The notes: generated from the sequence alone by a model not told the origin. Shown: positions 23,997 to 33,824, counted from the first letter of the stretch. The stretch is DNA of 64,000 bases from Pararoseomonas sp. SCSIO 73927 (GCF_037040815.1 NZ_CP146232.1:1606501-1670500); one strand, 5' to 3'. Program-made: numbers and translations.

Positions 23997-24156
23997 CCAC
24001 TGGCGCTGCTGAAGGTCGGCGCTGAGGGATCGGCGCTGCAGGTGGGGCCCGGGCGGATCCGTCCGGGCCCTCCCGTTTCGTACATGCGCCTTGACGGGGC
24101 GGGGCGGGGGGCCACCATGGGCGGGAAAGGCCGTGCCAAGGCCACAGGGGACCGCC

Positions 24157-26094
24157 ATGACCGACCAGACGCTGATCGCCGTGAAGCCCGAGATCGCCGC
24201 CGGCAGCCATGCCGATGCGGAGCGGCGGGCGGCGATGGTGGCCGAGGCCACAGGGAACCCGGACGGCTTCTGGGCCCGGGAGATGAACCGCCTTTCCTGG
24301 ATGCGTGCGCCGACGAAGATCAAGAACACGAGCTTCGAGGGCGACGTCTCCATCCGCTGGTTCGAGGACGGTGTCCTCAACCTGACGGAATCCTGCCTGG
24401 ACCGGCATGTGGAGGGCGGGCGCGGCGACGCCGTGGCCATTATCTGGGAAGGCGACGACCCCAACAGCGACGCGCACGTGACGTACCGCCAGCTGCTGGA
24501 GCGCGTGTGCCGGCTGGCGAACGCCATGAAGTCGCTCGGCGTGCGGCGCGGCGACCGGGTCTCGATCTACTTGCCGATGATCGTCGAATCCGCGGTGGCC
24601 ATGCTGGCCTGCGCGCGCATCGGCGCCGTGCACTCCGTCATCTTCGGTGGCTTCTCCCCGGACAGCCTGGCGAGCCGCATCCAGGACTGCGAGAGCACGC
24701 TGCTGATCACGGCCGATGAGGGCCGCCGCGGCGGGCGCACCGTGCCGCTGAAGGCAAATGCGGACGAGGCGCTGAAGTCCTGCCCGACGGTGAAGAACGT
24801 CATCGTGGCGAAGAACACGGGCGGCAGCGTGGCGATGGAGGAGGGGCGCGACCACGACTGGGCCGCGCTGTGCGACGCGCAATCCGCGGAGTGCGCGCCG
24901 GAGGCGATGGGGGCGGAGGACCCGCTCTTCATCCTCTACACCTCCGGCTCCACCGGGAAGCCGAAGGGCGTGCTGCACACCACCGGCGGCTACGGCGTCT
25001 GGGCCGCCTTCACGCACGAGCTGGTCTTCGACTACCGCCCGGGCGAGGTCTACTGGTGCACGGCCGATGTGGGCTGGGTGACCGGGCACACCTACATCGT
25101 TTACGGGCCGCTCGCGAACGGCGCGACGACGCTGATGTTCGAGGGCGTGCCGAACTGGCCGGATTCCAGCCGCTTCTGGAGCGTGGTCGACAAGCACAAG
25201 GTGAACATCTTCTACACCGCGCCCACCGCCATCCGCGCGCTGATGCGCGAGGGCGAGGCGCCGGTGCGGAAGTCCTCCCGCAAGTCCCTCCGCATCCTCG
25301 GTTCGGTCGGCGAGCCGATCAATCCGGAGGCTTGGCTCTGGTACTACCGCGTGGTGGGCGACGAGCGCTGCCCGATCGTGGACACCTGGTGGCAGACGGA
25401 GACGGGCGGCATCCTGATCTCCCCGCTTCCCGGCTCCGTGGCGCAGAAGCCGGGTTCGGCGACGCTGCCGCTGCCCGGCGTCTTCCCCGCGCTGGTGGAC
25501 AATGACGGGGCGATCCTGGAGGGCGCGGTCGAGGGCAACCTCGTCATCACCGACAGCTGGCCCGGGCAGATGCGCACCGTGTTCCGCGACCACGAGCGCT
25601 TCGTGCAGACCTACTTCTCTACCTTCCCCGGCAAGTACTTCACCGGCGACGGCGCGCGGCGGGACGAGGACGGCTATTGGTGGATCACCGGCCGCGTGGA
25701 CGACGTGCTGAACGTCTCCGGCCACCGCATGGGCACCGCCGAGATCGAGAGCGCGCTGGTGGCGCACCCCAAGGTGGCGGAGGCCGCCGTCGTCGGCATG
25801 CCGCACGAGATCAAGGGCCAGGGCATCTACGCCTACGTCACCCTGAAGGTGGACGAGGAGCCGACCGAGGCGCTGCGGAAGGAGCTCGTGGCCTGGGTCC
25901 GCAAGGAGATCGGCCCCATTGCCAGCCCGGACGCCATCCAGTGGGCGCCGGGCCTGCCGAAGACCCGCTCCGGCAAGATCATGCGGCGCATCCTCCGCAA
26001 GATCGCCGCGAACGAGACGGACAGCCTCGGCGATACCTCCACCCTGGCGGACCCGACCGTGGTGCAGGACCTGATCGGGAACCGCGTGGGGTGA
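24157..26094 (+). CDS. acs: acetyl-CoA synthetase (AMP-forming)
   Basis: A 645-residue cytosolic enzyme making acetyl-CoA from acetate, ATP and CoA. It has the AMP-binding motif [11 protein letters not shown] (about 263-273), the adenylate motif [10 protein letters not shown], the hinge region [20 protein letters not shown] and the C-terminal catalytic Lys607 in [11 protein letters not shown], the residue that is acetylated in regulated Acs proteins. The ATG at 24157 gives the usual N-terminus; a longer in-frame start is unsupported. Its stop overlaps the following small gene by 4 bp. Length and motifs are complete. Confidence 0.96.
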   Translation: MTDQTLIAVKPEIAAGSHADAERRAAMVAEATGNPDGFWAREMNRLSWMRAPTKIKNTSFEGDVSIRWFEDGVLNLTESCLDRHVEGGRGDAVAIIWEGDDPNSDAHVTYRQLLERVCRLANAMKSLGVRRGDRVSIYLPMIVESAVAMLACARIGAVHSVIFGGFSPDSLASRIQDCESTLLITADEGRRGGRTVPLKANADEALKSCPTVKNVIVAKNTGGSVAMEEGRDHDWAALCDAQSAECAPEAMGAEDPLFILYTSGSTGKPKGVLHTTGGYGVWAAFTHELVFDYRPGEVYWCTADVGWVTGHTYIVYGPLANGATTLMFEGVPNWPDSSRFWSVVDKHKVNIFYTAPTAIRALMREGEAPVRKSSRKSLRILGSVGEPINPEAWLWYYRVVGDERCPIVDTWWQTETGGILISPLPGSVAQKPGSATLPLPGVFPALVDNDGAILEGAVEGNLVITDSWPGQMRTVFRDHERFVQTYFSTFPGKYFTGDGARRDEDGYWWITGRVDDVLNVSGHRMGTAEIESALVAHPKVAEAAVVGMPHEIKGQGIYAYVTLKVDEEPTEALRKELVAWVRKEIGPIASPDAIQWAPGLPKTRSGKIMRRILRKIAANETDSLGDTSTLADPTVVQDLIGNRVG

Positions 26095-26585
26095 GGGCGG
26101 CCGGGCCCGCGCTGGCGCTGCTGCTCCTCGCGGGCCTCCTTCCCGCCCCGGCCGCGGAGGCGGGGCGGCCCGTGCGCGGCCCCTGCGAGGAGGAGCGCTG
26201 CATCTGGTTCCGCGAGCTGTCGCGCGAGGTGGCCGGCGCCAGCGCGCGCGGGATGCTGCTGCGCCTGCAGATCCACTGGTGGACGGGCACCGACCGCCCG
26301 GAAACGGGCGAGGAGGAGGTGCAGGAGGAGATCCTCTACGTCCTCTGCTCCGGCACCTGGCCCGCCCTGGTGGAGCGCGCGGGGCGGCGCTGGCGGGAGC
26401 GCCCCCTGAACCCCGGCGAGCCCGCCCCGGCCGACCGCGCCGCGGCCGCCGCCTATGGCTGGGCCTGCCACGGCACCTCCTCCGGCCCGCGCTCCGGCCC
26501 GGCGCTTGCAGACCTCTACGCCAACCGCCCCGCCGCACCGCGCGAGAGGCGGCTTCTGCAGCGCCCCGAGGATGTTCTCCGATGA
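26091..26585 (+). CDS. secreted protein of unknown function
   Basis: A 164-residue protein starting at GTG, overlapping the acs stop by 4 bp and the RutB-like start by 4 bp. The first 25 or so residues form a signal peptide ([19 protein letters not shown]). The mature part has three to four cysteines ([22 protein letters not shown]) that could form disulfides in the periplasm. No family is recognised. Its position inside the overlap chain indicates co-translation with acs, although a functional link between an exported protein and these two enzymes is not obvious. Confidence 0.7.
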   Translation: MRAAGPALALLLLAGLLPAPAAEAGRPVRGPCEEERCIWFRELSREVAGASARGMLLRLQIHWWTGTDRPETGEEEVQEEILYVLCSGTWPALVERAGRRWRERPLNPGEPAPADRAAAAAYGWACHGTSSGPRSGPALADLYANRPAAPRERRLLQRPEDVLR

Positions 26586-27295
26586 CCGACCGTGCCCCCC
26601 AGGACCTTCCCCGCGTCCCGGGCGACCTCCTCCTCCTCGCCGAGCCCGAGGCCTTTCCGGTCCTGCCCGCCCGCACCGCCCTCATCGTCGTGGACATGCA
26701 GAACGCCTACGCCTCCAGGGAAGGCTACCTGGACAAGGCGGGCTTCGACCTCTCCGGCGCGCAGTCCGTCATCGCCAAGGTGACGCAGGTGGTGGCCGCC
26801 GCCCGCATGCTGGGCATCCAGATCGTCTGGTTCCAGAACGGCTGGGACCCCGAGGGCGTGGAGGCTGGCGGCCCCGGCTCCCCCAACCACTGGAAGTCCA
26901 ACGCCCTGCGCCTGATGCGGGAGAAGCCGGAACTGGCCGGCACCCTGCTGGCCAAGGGAGGCTGGGACTACGCCCTGGTGCCGCAGATGCAGCGCGCGCC
27001 CGAGGACATCCTGATCCAGAAGCCCCGCTACGGCGGCTTCAGCGGCACCCAGCTGGAGATGATGCTGCGCGCCCGCGGCATCCGCGACATCCTGTTCTGC
27101 GGCGTGGCCACCAACGTCTGCGTGGAGAGCACCCTGCGCGAGGCCTTCCACCGCGAGTTCTGGCCCGTGCTGGTGGAGGACGCCTGCTGGCAGGGCGGGC
27201 CGCGCTTCGTGCACGACGCGACGGTCTTCAACACGAAGACCTTCTTCGGGTGGGTGACGACGACGGCGGCACTGACGGAACTGGCCGGGGGGTAG
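26582..27295 (+). CDS. rutB: RutB-type isochorismatase-fold amidohydrolase
   Basis: A 237-residue cysteine hydrolase closely resembling RutB, which splits (peroxy)ureidoacrylate to aminoacrylate and carbamate in pyrimidine-ring use. The triad is Asp38 (VVDMQNAYA), the Lys following LLAKGGWDY, and Cys180 (VATNVCVES). RutB-specific wording such as AGGPGSPNHWKSNALRLM and FNTKTFFGWV is present. No rutA, rutC-F or rutG gene is near, so the enzyme may be recruited to another amide substrate. The start overlaps the preceding stop in ATGA. Hairpin A of a repeat copy begins 10 bp after its stop. Confidence 0.82.
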   Translation: MTDRAPQDLPRVPGDLLLLAEPEAFPVLPARTALIVVDMQNAYASREGYLDKAGFDLSGAQSVIAKVTQVVAAARMLGIQIVWFQNGWDPEGVEAGGPGSPNHWKSNALRLMREKPELAGTLLAKGGWDYALVPQMQRAPEDILIQKPRYGGFSGTQLEMMLRARGIRDILFCGVATNVCVESTLREAFHREFWPVLVEDACWQGGPRFVHDATVFNTKTFFGWVTTTAALTELAGG

Positions 27296-27304
27296 CGCGG
27301 GTGG

Positions 27305-27545
27305 CCCCAAGGGGCTCCGCCCCCTGGACCCCCGCCAAGGGCCTGAGGCCCTTGGATCCCCATCTGGCTACCGCCGCGCCGTCCTGAGGCAGGGTCTCTG
27401 CGTGAAGGGCTCGGTCCTGCCCTGGCAGTCGCCTCGGGTCATCGACCCGAGGCGCACCGTCAGCCGAGTAAATCCAAAGCCTAGAAAAAGATGATGGTGA
27501 GGGGTCCGGGGAGAGGAAGAATTCCTTCTTCCTCTCCCCGGGACA
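27305..27545 (+). repeat. multi-hairpin intergenic element, copy 5 (order A-B-C-D)
   Basis: A is at 27305-27326, B at 27334-27354, C at 27430-27454 (arms CGCCTCGGGTC and GACCCGAGGCG around AT) and D at 27503-27542. It fills nearly the whole 255-bp gap between the convergent rutB and Tim44-like genes, with A at the rutB stop and D 5 bp from the Tim44-like stop. The small hairpin near 27380 is decayed (CCGTCCTGAGGCAG). The linkers match copy 4 almost base for base. Confidence 0.9.
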
Positions 27546-27550
27546 GGCCG

Positions 27551-28531
27551 TCAGCCGACCTGCTGGATCGCCGAGAGCAACCAGGCCTCGCGCGGGCGGC
27601 GGGCGAAGGTCCAGATCTCCGTGGAGGTCTGGCGGGCGTTCGGGTCGCCCTCCACAACCTGCCCGGCCGCGTCGCGGGTCACGTCAATCATGCTGAAGCG
27701 CATGGCCACCGTGGCGTACTCCAGACCGTTCTCCGCCCAGGCCTCGGAGAGGTCGCCGGACTCCAGCCGCACGTCGCGGGTCTCGTTGTGCCAGCCGCGG
27801 GCGGCGAGGTCGCGCAGGTCGCCCTCGAAGTAGCGGACCATCTCCGGGGTGGCGAGGCGCGCGAGGCTGCCGGTGTCGCGGTTCGACCAGGCCTGGTTGA
27901 TGCGGATCAGGCTGTTCTCGAAGGCGGCGAAGTCCGTCTCCGTGATCTGCAGCGCGCGGGTGGCGGTGCGGGCGCCGGCGCCGCGGCCCATGGCGTTGCT
28001 GTCATCCATGGCGCGGGCCATGGCGTTGCCGGGGGCGCCGTTCGGGGTGGCGCCCGCCATGGCCGGGGACGGGTTGCGGTTCCGCAGGGCGCGCACCACC
28101 AGCCAGACGATGCCGGCGATGAGGGCAAGCTGGAGCAGGAAGCCGAGGAAGCCCGCGCCGCCGGACATGCCGCCGAAGGCGCCGCCGCCGAAGATCATTC
28201 CGGCGATGCCGGCGCCGAGCAGGCCGCCCATCAGGCCGGTCATGAAGCCGCCGCCGAACATCCCGCCCCGGTTGGGGGTGGTGTAGCTCGGCGAGGGGCG
28301 CGGCTGGCCGTAGCCCGGCGCGGCCGTGCCGGGGGCCGTCTGCGGCGTTTCCGTACGGTTGAAGGGGGTGGCGGTGCCGGGCGCGGTGCGGGTGCTCGGC
28401 GGCGCGCTGTAGCTGCGGCTGCCGCGGCTGCCCGAGGAGGAACCGCCGCCCGGCCGTGCCTCCGCGATGGCGGGGCCGAGGGCGAGGGCCAGGGCGGCGA
28501 AGGCGGCCAGGAGGCGGGCGCGGGGGCGCAT
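27551..28531 (-). CDS. Tim44-like domain membrane protein
   Basis: A 326-residue protein with a signal sequence or first membrane segment (about 5-24), a Gly/Ser/Pro-rich linker, a very Gly-rich hydrophobic stretch (about 95-130) and a transmembrane helix (FLGFLLQLALIAGIVWLVV, about 130-148). The C-terminal 150 residues form a Tim44/Mba1-like domain (FENSLIRINQAWSNRD, then a cone-like fold ending in EIWTFARRP). Bacterial relatives are inner-membrane proteins of unclear function. The start at 28531 is chosen over 28597 because the basic signal MRPRARLL begins there. hemE ends 76 bp upstream on the same strand. Confidence 0.8.
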   Translation of the reverse strand: MRPRARLLAAFAALALALGPAIAEARPGGGSSSGSRGSRSYSAPPSTRTAPGTATPFNRTETPQTAPGTAAPGYGQPRPSPSYTTPNRGGMFGGGFMTGLMGGLLGAGIAGMIFGGGAFGGMSGGAGFLGFLLQLALIAGIVWLVVRALRNRNPSPAMAGATPNGAPGNAMARAMDDSNAMGRGAGARTATRALQITETDFAAFENSLIRINQAWSNRDTGSLARLATPEMVRYFEGDLRDLAARGWHNETRDVRLESGDLSEAWAENGLEYATVAMRFSMIDVTRDAAGQVVEGDPNARQTSTEIWTFARRPREAWLLSAIQQVG

Positions 28532-28606
28532 GGTGGGGTTGCTCCCGAGGAGGTTTCTCACAGCCATGTAATATAGCGCGCTTCGCACCGGTTTCATCAG
28601 GGGGGT

Positions 28607-29668
28607 TCAGCCCGCCCTCACCCTCCGCACCAGTTCCGCCACGTGGTCGATCGGCGTGTCCGGTGTGATGCCGTGGCCGAGGTTGAAGACGAAGGGGCGG
28701 CCCTTCATGGCGGCGAGGATGGCGTCGGTGGCCTCCCGCATCGCCGGCCCTCCCTGGACGAGGAGGCGGGAGTCGAGGTTGCCCTGCAGGGTGACCCCCT
28801 GCGGCAGGGTGGAGGCGGCCCAGGCGGGGTCCACGGTCTCGTCCAGGCCCATGGCGTTCACCCCGGCGCGGGCGGCGTAGGCGGGCAGGCCGGGGCCGGC
28901 CAGGCGGGGGAAGCCGATCAGGGGGTAGTCCGGCCCCAGCCGCGCCCGCAGGCGGGCCGTGAGGACCGCCGTGGGGGCCAACACCCAGCGGTCGAAGAGC
29001 TCCGGCGGCAGCAGGCCGGACCAGGAGTCGAAGAGCATCAGCGCCTCCGCCCCGGCTTCTGCCTGGGCGAGGAGGTAGGCCTCCGCGGCCTCCAGCAGCG
29101 CGTCGTAGAGGTCGGCGAGGAAATCGGGCCTCTCCTCGGCGGCGCGGCGCGCCTCAGGGAAGCCGTGCCCGCCGCGGCCGTCGATCATGTAGCAGGCGGT
29201 GGTCCAGGGGGCGCCGGCGAAGCCGATCAGGGCGGTGCCGGGGTGGTCCTTCTCAAGGCCCATTCGGATCCGCGCGACCGTCTCCATGATCGGGGAAGCC
29301 CGCCGGGCCGCATCGCCCGGGCGCAGGGCCGCCAGGGTGGCGGCGTCCCGCACCGGCTCCAGGATGGGCCCAACACCCTCCGCGCCGCCCTTCCCGTAGT
29401 GCAGCCCCTGGCCCATGGCCCAGGGCAGCATCGGCAGGTCCGTGAAGAGGATGGCGGCGTCCAGCCCGGGGAAGCGGCGCAGCGGCTGGAAGGTGACCTC
29501 GGCCGAGAGCTCGGGGTTCAGGCACAGCTCTAGGAAGCCGCCGGCCCGCTCCTTCGTCGCGCGGTACTCCGGCAGATAGCGCCCGGCCTGGCGCATCAGC
29601 CAGACCGGCGGCGGCCACACGGCCTCGCCGGCCAGGGCACGGAGGAAGGGTTTGTCCACGGGGTCCAT
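28607..29668 (-). CDS. hemE: uroporphyrinogen decarboxylase
   Basis: HemE removes the four acetate carboxyls of uroporphyrinogen III to give coproporphyrinogen III in heme synthesis. It is 353 residues, the usual length. The signature WLMRQAGRYLPEY (about 23-35) carries the substrate-binding arginines, and FTDLPMLPWAMG and GFAGAPWTTACYM are family motifs. In Caulobacter and many alphaproteobacteria hemE borders the chromosome origin, and here the 344-bp gap upstream of hemE has origin-like features. hemA is about 3 kb away on the other side. Confidence 0.97.
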   Translation of the reverse strand: MDPVDKPFLRALAGEAVWPPPVWLMRQAGRYLPEYRATKERAGGFLELCLNPELSAEVTFQPLRRFPGLDAAILFTDLPMLPWAMGQGLHYGKGGAEGVGPILEPVRDAATLAALRPGDAARRASPIMETVARIRMGLEKDHPGTALIGFAGAPWTTACYMIDGRGGHGFPEARRAAEERPDFLADLYDALLEAAEAYLLAQAEAGAEALMLFDSWSGLLPPELFDRWVLAPTAVLTARLRARLGPDYPLIGFPRLAGPGLPAYAARAGVNAMGLDETVDPAWAASTLPQGVTLQGNLDSRLLVQGGPAMREATDAILAAMKGRPFVFNLGHGITPDTPIDHVAELVRRVRAG

Positions 29669-30012
29669 CGGCGCCCTTTCACTCTAATTGGATTCTTTAA
29701 GAAAGACTGAGGTGGTTTGTAGGGGGTGTGAGTCCTGTGGACGCATCCGCCGGCGCATTTCATCCCGAGGGTTTTCCACAGGCCCGGACGCACGGGGACT
29801 CGCTGACTCGGGCCGAGTCGGTGACTCGTTCCCCGGCGAGTCACGGCAGGGGCGGGGATTCGATCCACCCTGGCGTGAGTCGTGACTCGCCCTCCCCATG
29901 ACTCAGCGGGGGACGGGAAGGGCCGGGATCTATCCCCAGGACTCACCCCCGCCCCCCGAGTCCCCCCCAGCCGGATTCCCCATCCCGGACCCAACTGGGC
30001 TAGGCTCCGCTC
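29669..30012. other. candidate chromosomal replication origin (oriC) between hemE and ppsR
   Basis: A 344-bp gap between divergent genes. It has 14 GANTC sites, at 29691, 29730, 29797, 29805, 29815, 29823, 29838, 29857, 29877, 29884, 29900, 29940, 29958 and 29974; fewer than one would be expected at this GC content. DnaA-box-like 9-mers are TTTTCCACA (29772-29780, 8 of 9), CTATCCCCA (29930-29938, 7 of 9), complement of TGTGGACGC (29736-29744, 6 of 9) and CGATCCACC (29861-29869, 6 of 9). An AT-rich stretch (29681-29722, about 36% GC by count) could be the unwinding element and also holds the hemE promoter. The hemE-side location is the classic alphaproteobacterial origin site. parABS lies about 24 kb away. 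Confidence 0.7.
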
Positions 30013-30894
30013 ATGCCGCGCACCACGAACCTCCACCTCGTCTCGGACAGCACGGGGGAGACGCTGAACTCCATGGCGCGCGCGACCCTGGCGCGCTTCG
30101 AGGAGCCGCACGTCATCCAGCACCGCTGGTTCCTCGTCCGCTCCCGCTTCCAGCTGGAGCAGGTGCTGGAGGGCATCCAGGCGGAGCCCGGCCCCGTCCT
30201 GTTCACCATGGCCGACAAGTCGCTGCGCCACTCGCTGGAGGAGTTCTGCGCCCGCCTTGGCGTCACCAGCCTCTCCGTCCTCGACCAGACGCTGGACCTG
30301 CTGCAGGCCGCCATCGGCGAGGCAGCGAAGGAAAAGCGCGCCGCCCAGCACGTGCTGGACGCGGACTACTTCCGCCGCATCGACGCCATGCACTACGTCC
30401 TGGCCCACGACGACGGCCAGGGCACCGCCGGCATCGCGGAGGCGGATGTCTGCCTTGTCGGCGTCTCCCGCAGCAGCAAGACGCCCACCTGCTTCTACCT
30501 GGCCAACCGCGGCATCAAGGCCGCCAACGTCCCCATCGTCCCCGGCGCCACCCTGCCCGGGGAACTGGACGCCCCGCCCTGCCCCGTGGTCGGCCTGACG
30601 ATTGAGGTGAACGCCCTCCTGGAAATCCGCCGACACCGGCTGAAGCTCATCGGACACGGCCCCGGAGCCCTCCGCCAGGACACGACCGACTACGTGGACC
30701 CGGAAGCGGTGAAGGCCGAGATCCTGGCCGCCCGCCGCCTCTGCACCACGAAAGGCTGGCCGGTGATCGACGTGACCCGCCGCAGCATCGAGGAGACGGC
30801 GGCGACGGTGCTGCAGCTTATGGAAGCCTGGCACGCCCGCAGCGGACTTCTCGCCGGGCCGCACGGGGCGAACCAGGGGCCGCCAGCCCGGTAG
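30013..30894 (+). CDS. ppsR: pyruvate, phosphate dikinase regulatory protein (DUF299 kinase/pyrophosphorylase)
   Basis: A 293-residue bifunctional regulator that uses ADP to phosphorylate, and phosphate to dephosphorylate, a Thr of pyruvate-phosphate dikinase or PEP synthase. It starts with the family block [12 protein letters not shown] and has the P-loop-like GVSRSSKT at residues 150-157, followed by [17 protein letters not shown]. The target enzyme is not in the window. It is divergent from hemE across the candidate origin, a neighbour relation common in alphaproteobacteria. The usual following genes (maf, aroE, coaE, dnaQ) are absent; a repeat copy and phaA follow instead, which suggests rearrangement. 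Confidence 0.92.
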   Translation: MPRTTNLHLVSDSTGETLNSMARATLARFEEPHVIQHRWFLVRSRFQLEQVLEGIQAEPGPVLFTMADKSLRHSLEEFCARLGVTSLSVLDQTLDLLQAAIGEAAKEKRAAQHVLDADYFRRIDAMHYVLAHDDGQGTAGIAEADVCLVGVSRSSKTPTCFYLANRGIKAANVPIVPGATLPGELDAPPCPVVGLTIEVNALLEIRRHRLKLIGHGPGALRQDTTDYVDPEAVKAEILAARRLCTTKGWPVIDVTRRSIEETAATVLQLMEAWHARSGLLAGPHGANQGPPAR

Positions 30895-30917
30895 GCGGGC
30901 TTGATCCTGCCGGGGGC

Positions 30918-31162
30918 GGTTCGTGGCCGGGGAGAGGAAGAAGGAATTCTTCCTCTCCCCGGACCCCTCTCCATCATCTTTTTTTAGGCTTTGGGAATAC
31001 CCTGCTGACGGTGCGCCTCGGGTCGATGACCCGAGGCGACTGCCTGGGCAGGAAGGGGCCTGTCCTGCAGAAATACCGTCTCAGGACGGCGCGGCGGCAG
31101 CCAGAAGGGGATCCAAGGGCCTCAGGCCTTTGGCGGGGGTTCCAGGGGGCGGCGCCCCCTGG
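30918..31162 (-). repeat. multi-hairpin intergenic element, copy 6 (reverse)
   Basis: On the + strand D is at 30927-30962 (perfect 16-bp arms CCGGGGAGAGGAAGAA and complement, loop GGAA), followed by CATCATCTTTTTTTAG. C is at 31014-31038, the small CCGTC/GACGG hairpin at 31077-31090, B at 31113-31133 (one mismatch from a T for C change) and A at 31142-31162. It follows ppsR and precedes phaA. The eight-base T run after D, only 17 bp from the stem, makes this the best case for a transcription terminator among the copies. The remaining 166 bp to phaA hold a short hairpin near 31232-31254 and no gene. Confidence 0.9.
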
Positions 31163-31328
31163 TGCCGCCATCCCTGCCTCGCCACATGCAGGCCAGCCGT
31201 TCCACGGATGGGTTGTGCGGGGCGGGTGCCGGACGCACTCTTTCCGGCAAGACCCTCGTCCGGACTGCGCGGGACGGGGACGCGGGACTGCCCGCGCAAT
31301 CGCCAGGACACAGAGGAAAGAGCCGGTC

Positions 31329-32504
31329 ATGGACGACATCGTCATCGCTTCCGCCGCCCGCACGCCGGTGGGCAGCTTCAACGGGGCTTTCGCCAGCGTG
31401 CCGGCGCACCAGCTCGGCGCCACCGCGATCAAGGCGGCGCTGGAGCGGGCGAAGGTGGAGGCCGGGGAGGTGGACGAGGTGATCCTCGGCCAGATCCTGA
31501 CGGCGGCGGCGGGGCAGAACCCGGCGCGGCAGGCGAGCGTGATTGCGGGCATTCCGGTGGAGCGGACGGCTTTCGGGATCAACCAGCTCTGCGGTTCGGG
31601 CCTGCGCTCGGTCGCGCTGGCGGCCCAGCAGATCGCGACGGGGGATGCGTCCATCGTGATCGCGGGCGGGCAGGAGAGCATGACGCAGGCGCCGCACGCC
31701 CAGCAGCTGCGGGCCGGGCAGAAGATGGGCGACCTGGCCCTGATCGACACGATGATCAAGGACGGGCTCTGGGACGCCTTCCACGGCTACCACATGGGCC
31801 AGACGGCGGAGAATGTGGCCCAGAAGTTCCAGATCACGCGCGAGCAGCAGGACGAGTTCGCCTTCAATTCCCAGCGCAAGGCGGGCGAGGCGATGAAGGC
31901 CGGCCGCTTCGCGGACGAGATCGTTCCGGTGACCGTGAAGGGCCGCAAGGGCGATACGGTGGTGGAGAACGACGAGTATCCCAAGCCCGAGACGAGCCTG
32001 GAGGTGCTGCAGAAGCTGCGCCCGGCCTTCAACAAGGAGGGGTCGGTCACGGCCGGCAACGCGTCGGGCATCAATGACGGCGCGGCGGCCATCCTGGTGA
32101 TGCGCGGGGCGGAGGCCTCGAAGCGGGGTGTGACGCCGCTGGCGCGCATCGTCTCCTGGGCCACGGCGGGCGTCGACCCCTCCATCATGGGCACGGGGCC
32201 CATCCCGGCCTCCCGCAAGGCGCTGCAGAAGGCGGGCTGGAACCTGCAGGACCTGGACCTTATCGAGGCGAACGAGGCCTTCGCGGCGCAGGCCTGCGCG
32301 GTGAACAAGGACCTGGGCTGGGATCCGTCCAAGGTGAACGTGAATGGCGGCGCCATCGCGCTGGGCCATCCGATCGGGGCCTCCGGCGCTCGCGTCCTCA
32401 CCACGCTGCTGTTCGAGATGCAGCGGCGCGGGGCCAAGAAGGGCCTGGCGACGCTGTGCATCGGTGGCGGCATGGGCGTGGCCATGTGCGTCGAGGCCGC
32501 CTGA
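31329..32504 (+). CDS. phaA: acetyl-CoA C-acetyltransferase (beta-ketothiolase)
   Basis: A 391-residue thiolase that condenses two acetyl-CoA to acetoacetyl-CoA, the first step of polyhydroxybutyrate synthesis. The active-site Cys88 is in QLCGSGLR, the His in [10 protein letters not shown] and the second Cys in CIGGGMG. The ATG at 31329 follows AGAGGAAAGAG. PhaB, normally adjacent, is about 8.5 kb away and a PHA-synthase-like gene about 32 kb away. A perfect 10-bp hairpin follows the stop. The protein could also serve acetoacetate degradation, but length and motifs fit the biosynthetic type. Confidence 0.93.
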   Translation: MDDIVIASAARTPVGSFNGAFASVPAHQLGATAIKAALERAKVEAGEVDEVILGQILTAAAGQNPARQASVIAGIPVERTAFGINQLCGSGLRSVALAAQQIATGDASIVIAGGQESMTQAPHAQQLRAGQKMGDLALIDTMIKDGLWDAFHGYHMGQTAENVAQKFQITREQQDEFAFNSQRKAGEAMKAGRFADEIVPVTVKGRKGDTVVENDEYPKPETSLEVLQKLRPAFNKEGSVTAGNASGINDGAAAILVMRGAEASKRGVTPLARIVSWATAGVDPSIMGTGPIPASRKALQKAGWNLQDLDLIEANEAFAAQACAVNKDLGWDPSKVNVNGGAIALGHPIGASGARVLTTLLFEMQRRGAKKGLATLCIGGGMGVAMCVEAA

Positions 32505-32510
32505 TCGGCG

Positions 32511-32539
32511 GGCGCGGCCCCTCCAGGGCGGGCCGCGCC
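32511..32539 (+). terminator. hairpin after phaA
   Basis: Arms GGCGCGGCCC (32511-32520) and GGGCCGCGCC (32530-32539) pair perfectly over 10 bp with a 9-base loop, starting 7 bp after the phaA stop. No T-run follows directly (GCCATCGAAAATG), so it would be a weak intrinsic terminator or an mRNA 3'-end stabiliser. Confidence 0.45.
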
Positions 32540-32552
32540 GCCATCGAAAATG

Positions 32553-32581
32553 TTGATTCCGCGCGGGGCGGGGCCTAACCC
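32553..32581 (+). promoter_or_regulatory. possible hemA promoter
   Basis: TTGATT at 32553-32558 and TAACCC at 32576-32581 are separated by 17 bp and lie 38 bp upstream of the hemA start. The -10 element matches the sigma-70 consensus at only three of six positions. It is the only AT-leaning patch in this gap. Confidence 0.3.
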
Positions 32582-32618
32582 CGTTCCGCAGAACCAAAGC
32601 TGGTCACGTTTCCCCGCG

Positions 32619-33824
32619 ATGCCCGATTACGATGCCCTTCTCGCCTCCCACCTGGACGCGCTCCGTGCCGAGGGGCGCTACCGCCACTTCCTGACCCTGC
32701 AACGGCAGGCCGGCGCCTTCCCGCGCGCGCTGCGGGCCGATGGGCGGCCGGTGACGGTGTGGTGCAGCAACGACTACCTGGGTATGGGCCAGAACCCAAA
32801 GGTGCAGGAGGCGATGATCGCCGCCATCCGGGAGGACGGGGCGGGTGCCGGCGGCACGCGCAACATCTCCGGCACCGGGCGGCACCACGTGGCGCTGGAA
32901 GCGGAGCTGGCCTCGCTGCACGGCAAGGGGGCGGCGCTGGTCTTCAACTCCGGCTTCACCGCCAACGAGGCGGCGCTGTCCACGCTGGCCTCCCTGCTCG
33001 GCGCCACGATCCTGTCGGACGCGGACAACCACGCCTCCATGATCGCGGGCATCCGCAACGGGCGCGGGCCGAAGAGGATCTTCCGCCACAACGACGTGGC
33101 GCACCTGGCCGAGTTGCTGGCCGAGCTGCCGCCCGAGGCGCCGAAGGTGGTGGCCTTCGAGAGCGTCTACTCCATGGACGGCGACATCGCCCCGATCCGG
33201 CAGATCGCCGAGCTGGCCCGCCGCCACAACGCCCTGACCTACATCGACGAGGTCCATGCCGTCGGCCTCTACGGCCCTGGCGGCGCGGGCGTCGCCGCGC
33301 GCGAGGGCGTGGAGATCGACGTGGTGGAGGGCACGCTGGGCAAGGCCTACGGCGTCGGCGGCGGCTATGTGGCCGGCAGCGCCACCCTGATCGACGCCAT
33401 CCGCTCCTTCGCGCCGGGCTTCATCTTCTCCACTACCCTCACCCCCGCCGTGGCCGCAGGCGCCCTTGCCAGCGTGCGCCACCTCCGCGCCTCCGACGCC
33501 GAGCGCACCGCCCACCAGGAGCGCGCCCGCGCCACCCGCGCCGCCCTTCGCGCCCAGGGCCTGCCCGTGCTGGAATGTCCCAGCCATATCGTGCCTGTCA
33601 TGGTGCGCGACGCCACCCTGTGCCGCCAGGCCAGCGAGATGCTGCTGGAGGAGCATGGCGTCTACATCCAGCCCATCAACTTCCCCACCGTGCCCCGCGG
33701 CACGGAGCGCCTGCGCATCACGCCCACACCGCTCCACGACGACGCGGCCATCGCCCACCTGGCCCAGGCCCTCTCCACCGTCTGGGACCGCTTGGGACTG
33801 CCCCGGCAGAAGCTGGCAGCCTGA
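32619..33824 (+). CDS. hemA: 5-aminolevulinate synthase
   Basis: A 401-residue PLP enzyme condensing glycine with succinyl-CoA to 5-aminolevulinate, the entry to heme synthesis in alphaproteobacteria. The PLP Lys242 lies in EGTLGKAYG, the Asp that contacts the pyridine is in [12 protein letters not shown], and [10 protein letters not shown] near the N-terminus and GTRNISGT are family marks. It is the second heme gene in the window (with hemE) but is not co-transcribed with it. A set of nested hairpins follows the stop. Confidence 0.97.
   Translation: MPDYDALLASHLDALRAEGRYRHFLTLQRQAGAFPRALRADGRPVTVWCSNDYLGMGQNPKVQEAMIAAIREDGAGAGGTRNISGTGRHHVALEAELASLHGKGAALVFNSGFTANEAALSTLASLLGATILSDADNHASMIAGIRNGRGPKRIFRHNDVAHLAELLAELPPEAPKVVAFESVYSMDGDIAPIRQIAELARRHNALTYIDEVHAVGLYGPGGAGVAAREGVEIDVVEGTLGKAYGVGGGYVAGSATLIDAIRSFAPGFIFSTTLTPAVAAGALASVRHLRASDAERTAHQERARATRAALRAQGLPVLECPSHIVPVMVRDATLCRQASEMLLEEHGVYIQPINFPTVPRGTERLRITPTPLHDDAAIAHLAQALSTVWDRLGLPRQKLAA

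Noticed and set aside
21418..26697. Very long open frame on the - strand (over 1700 codons) across the Bug, YciI, EVE, acs and RutB genes
   Set aside because: High GC content removes stop codons from non-coding frames. The translation is low-complexity Arg/Ala/Pro/His and the opposite strand carries complete, recognisable genes.
29850..29880. GATTCGATCC resembling a tRNA T-loop
   Set aside because: There is no matching acceptor stem, anticodon arm or D-arm around it; the string is part of the GANTC-rich origin-like gap.
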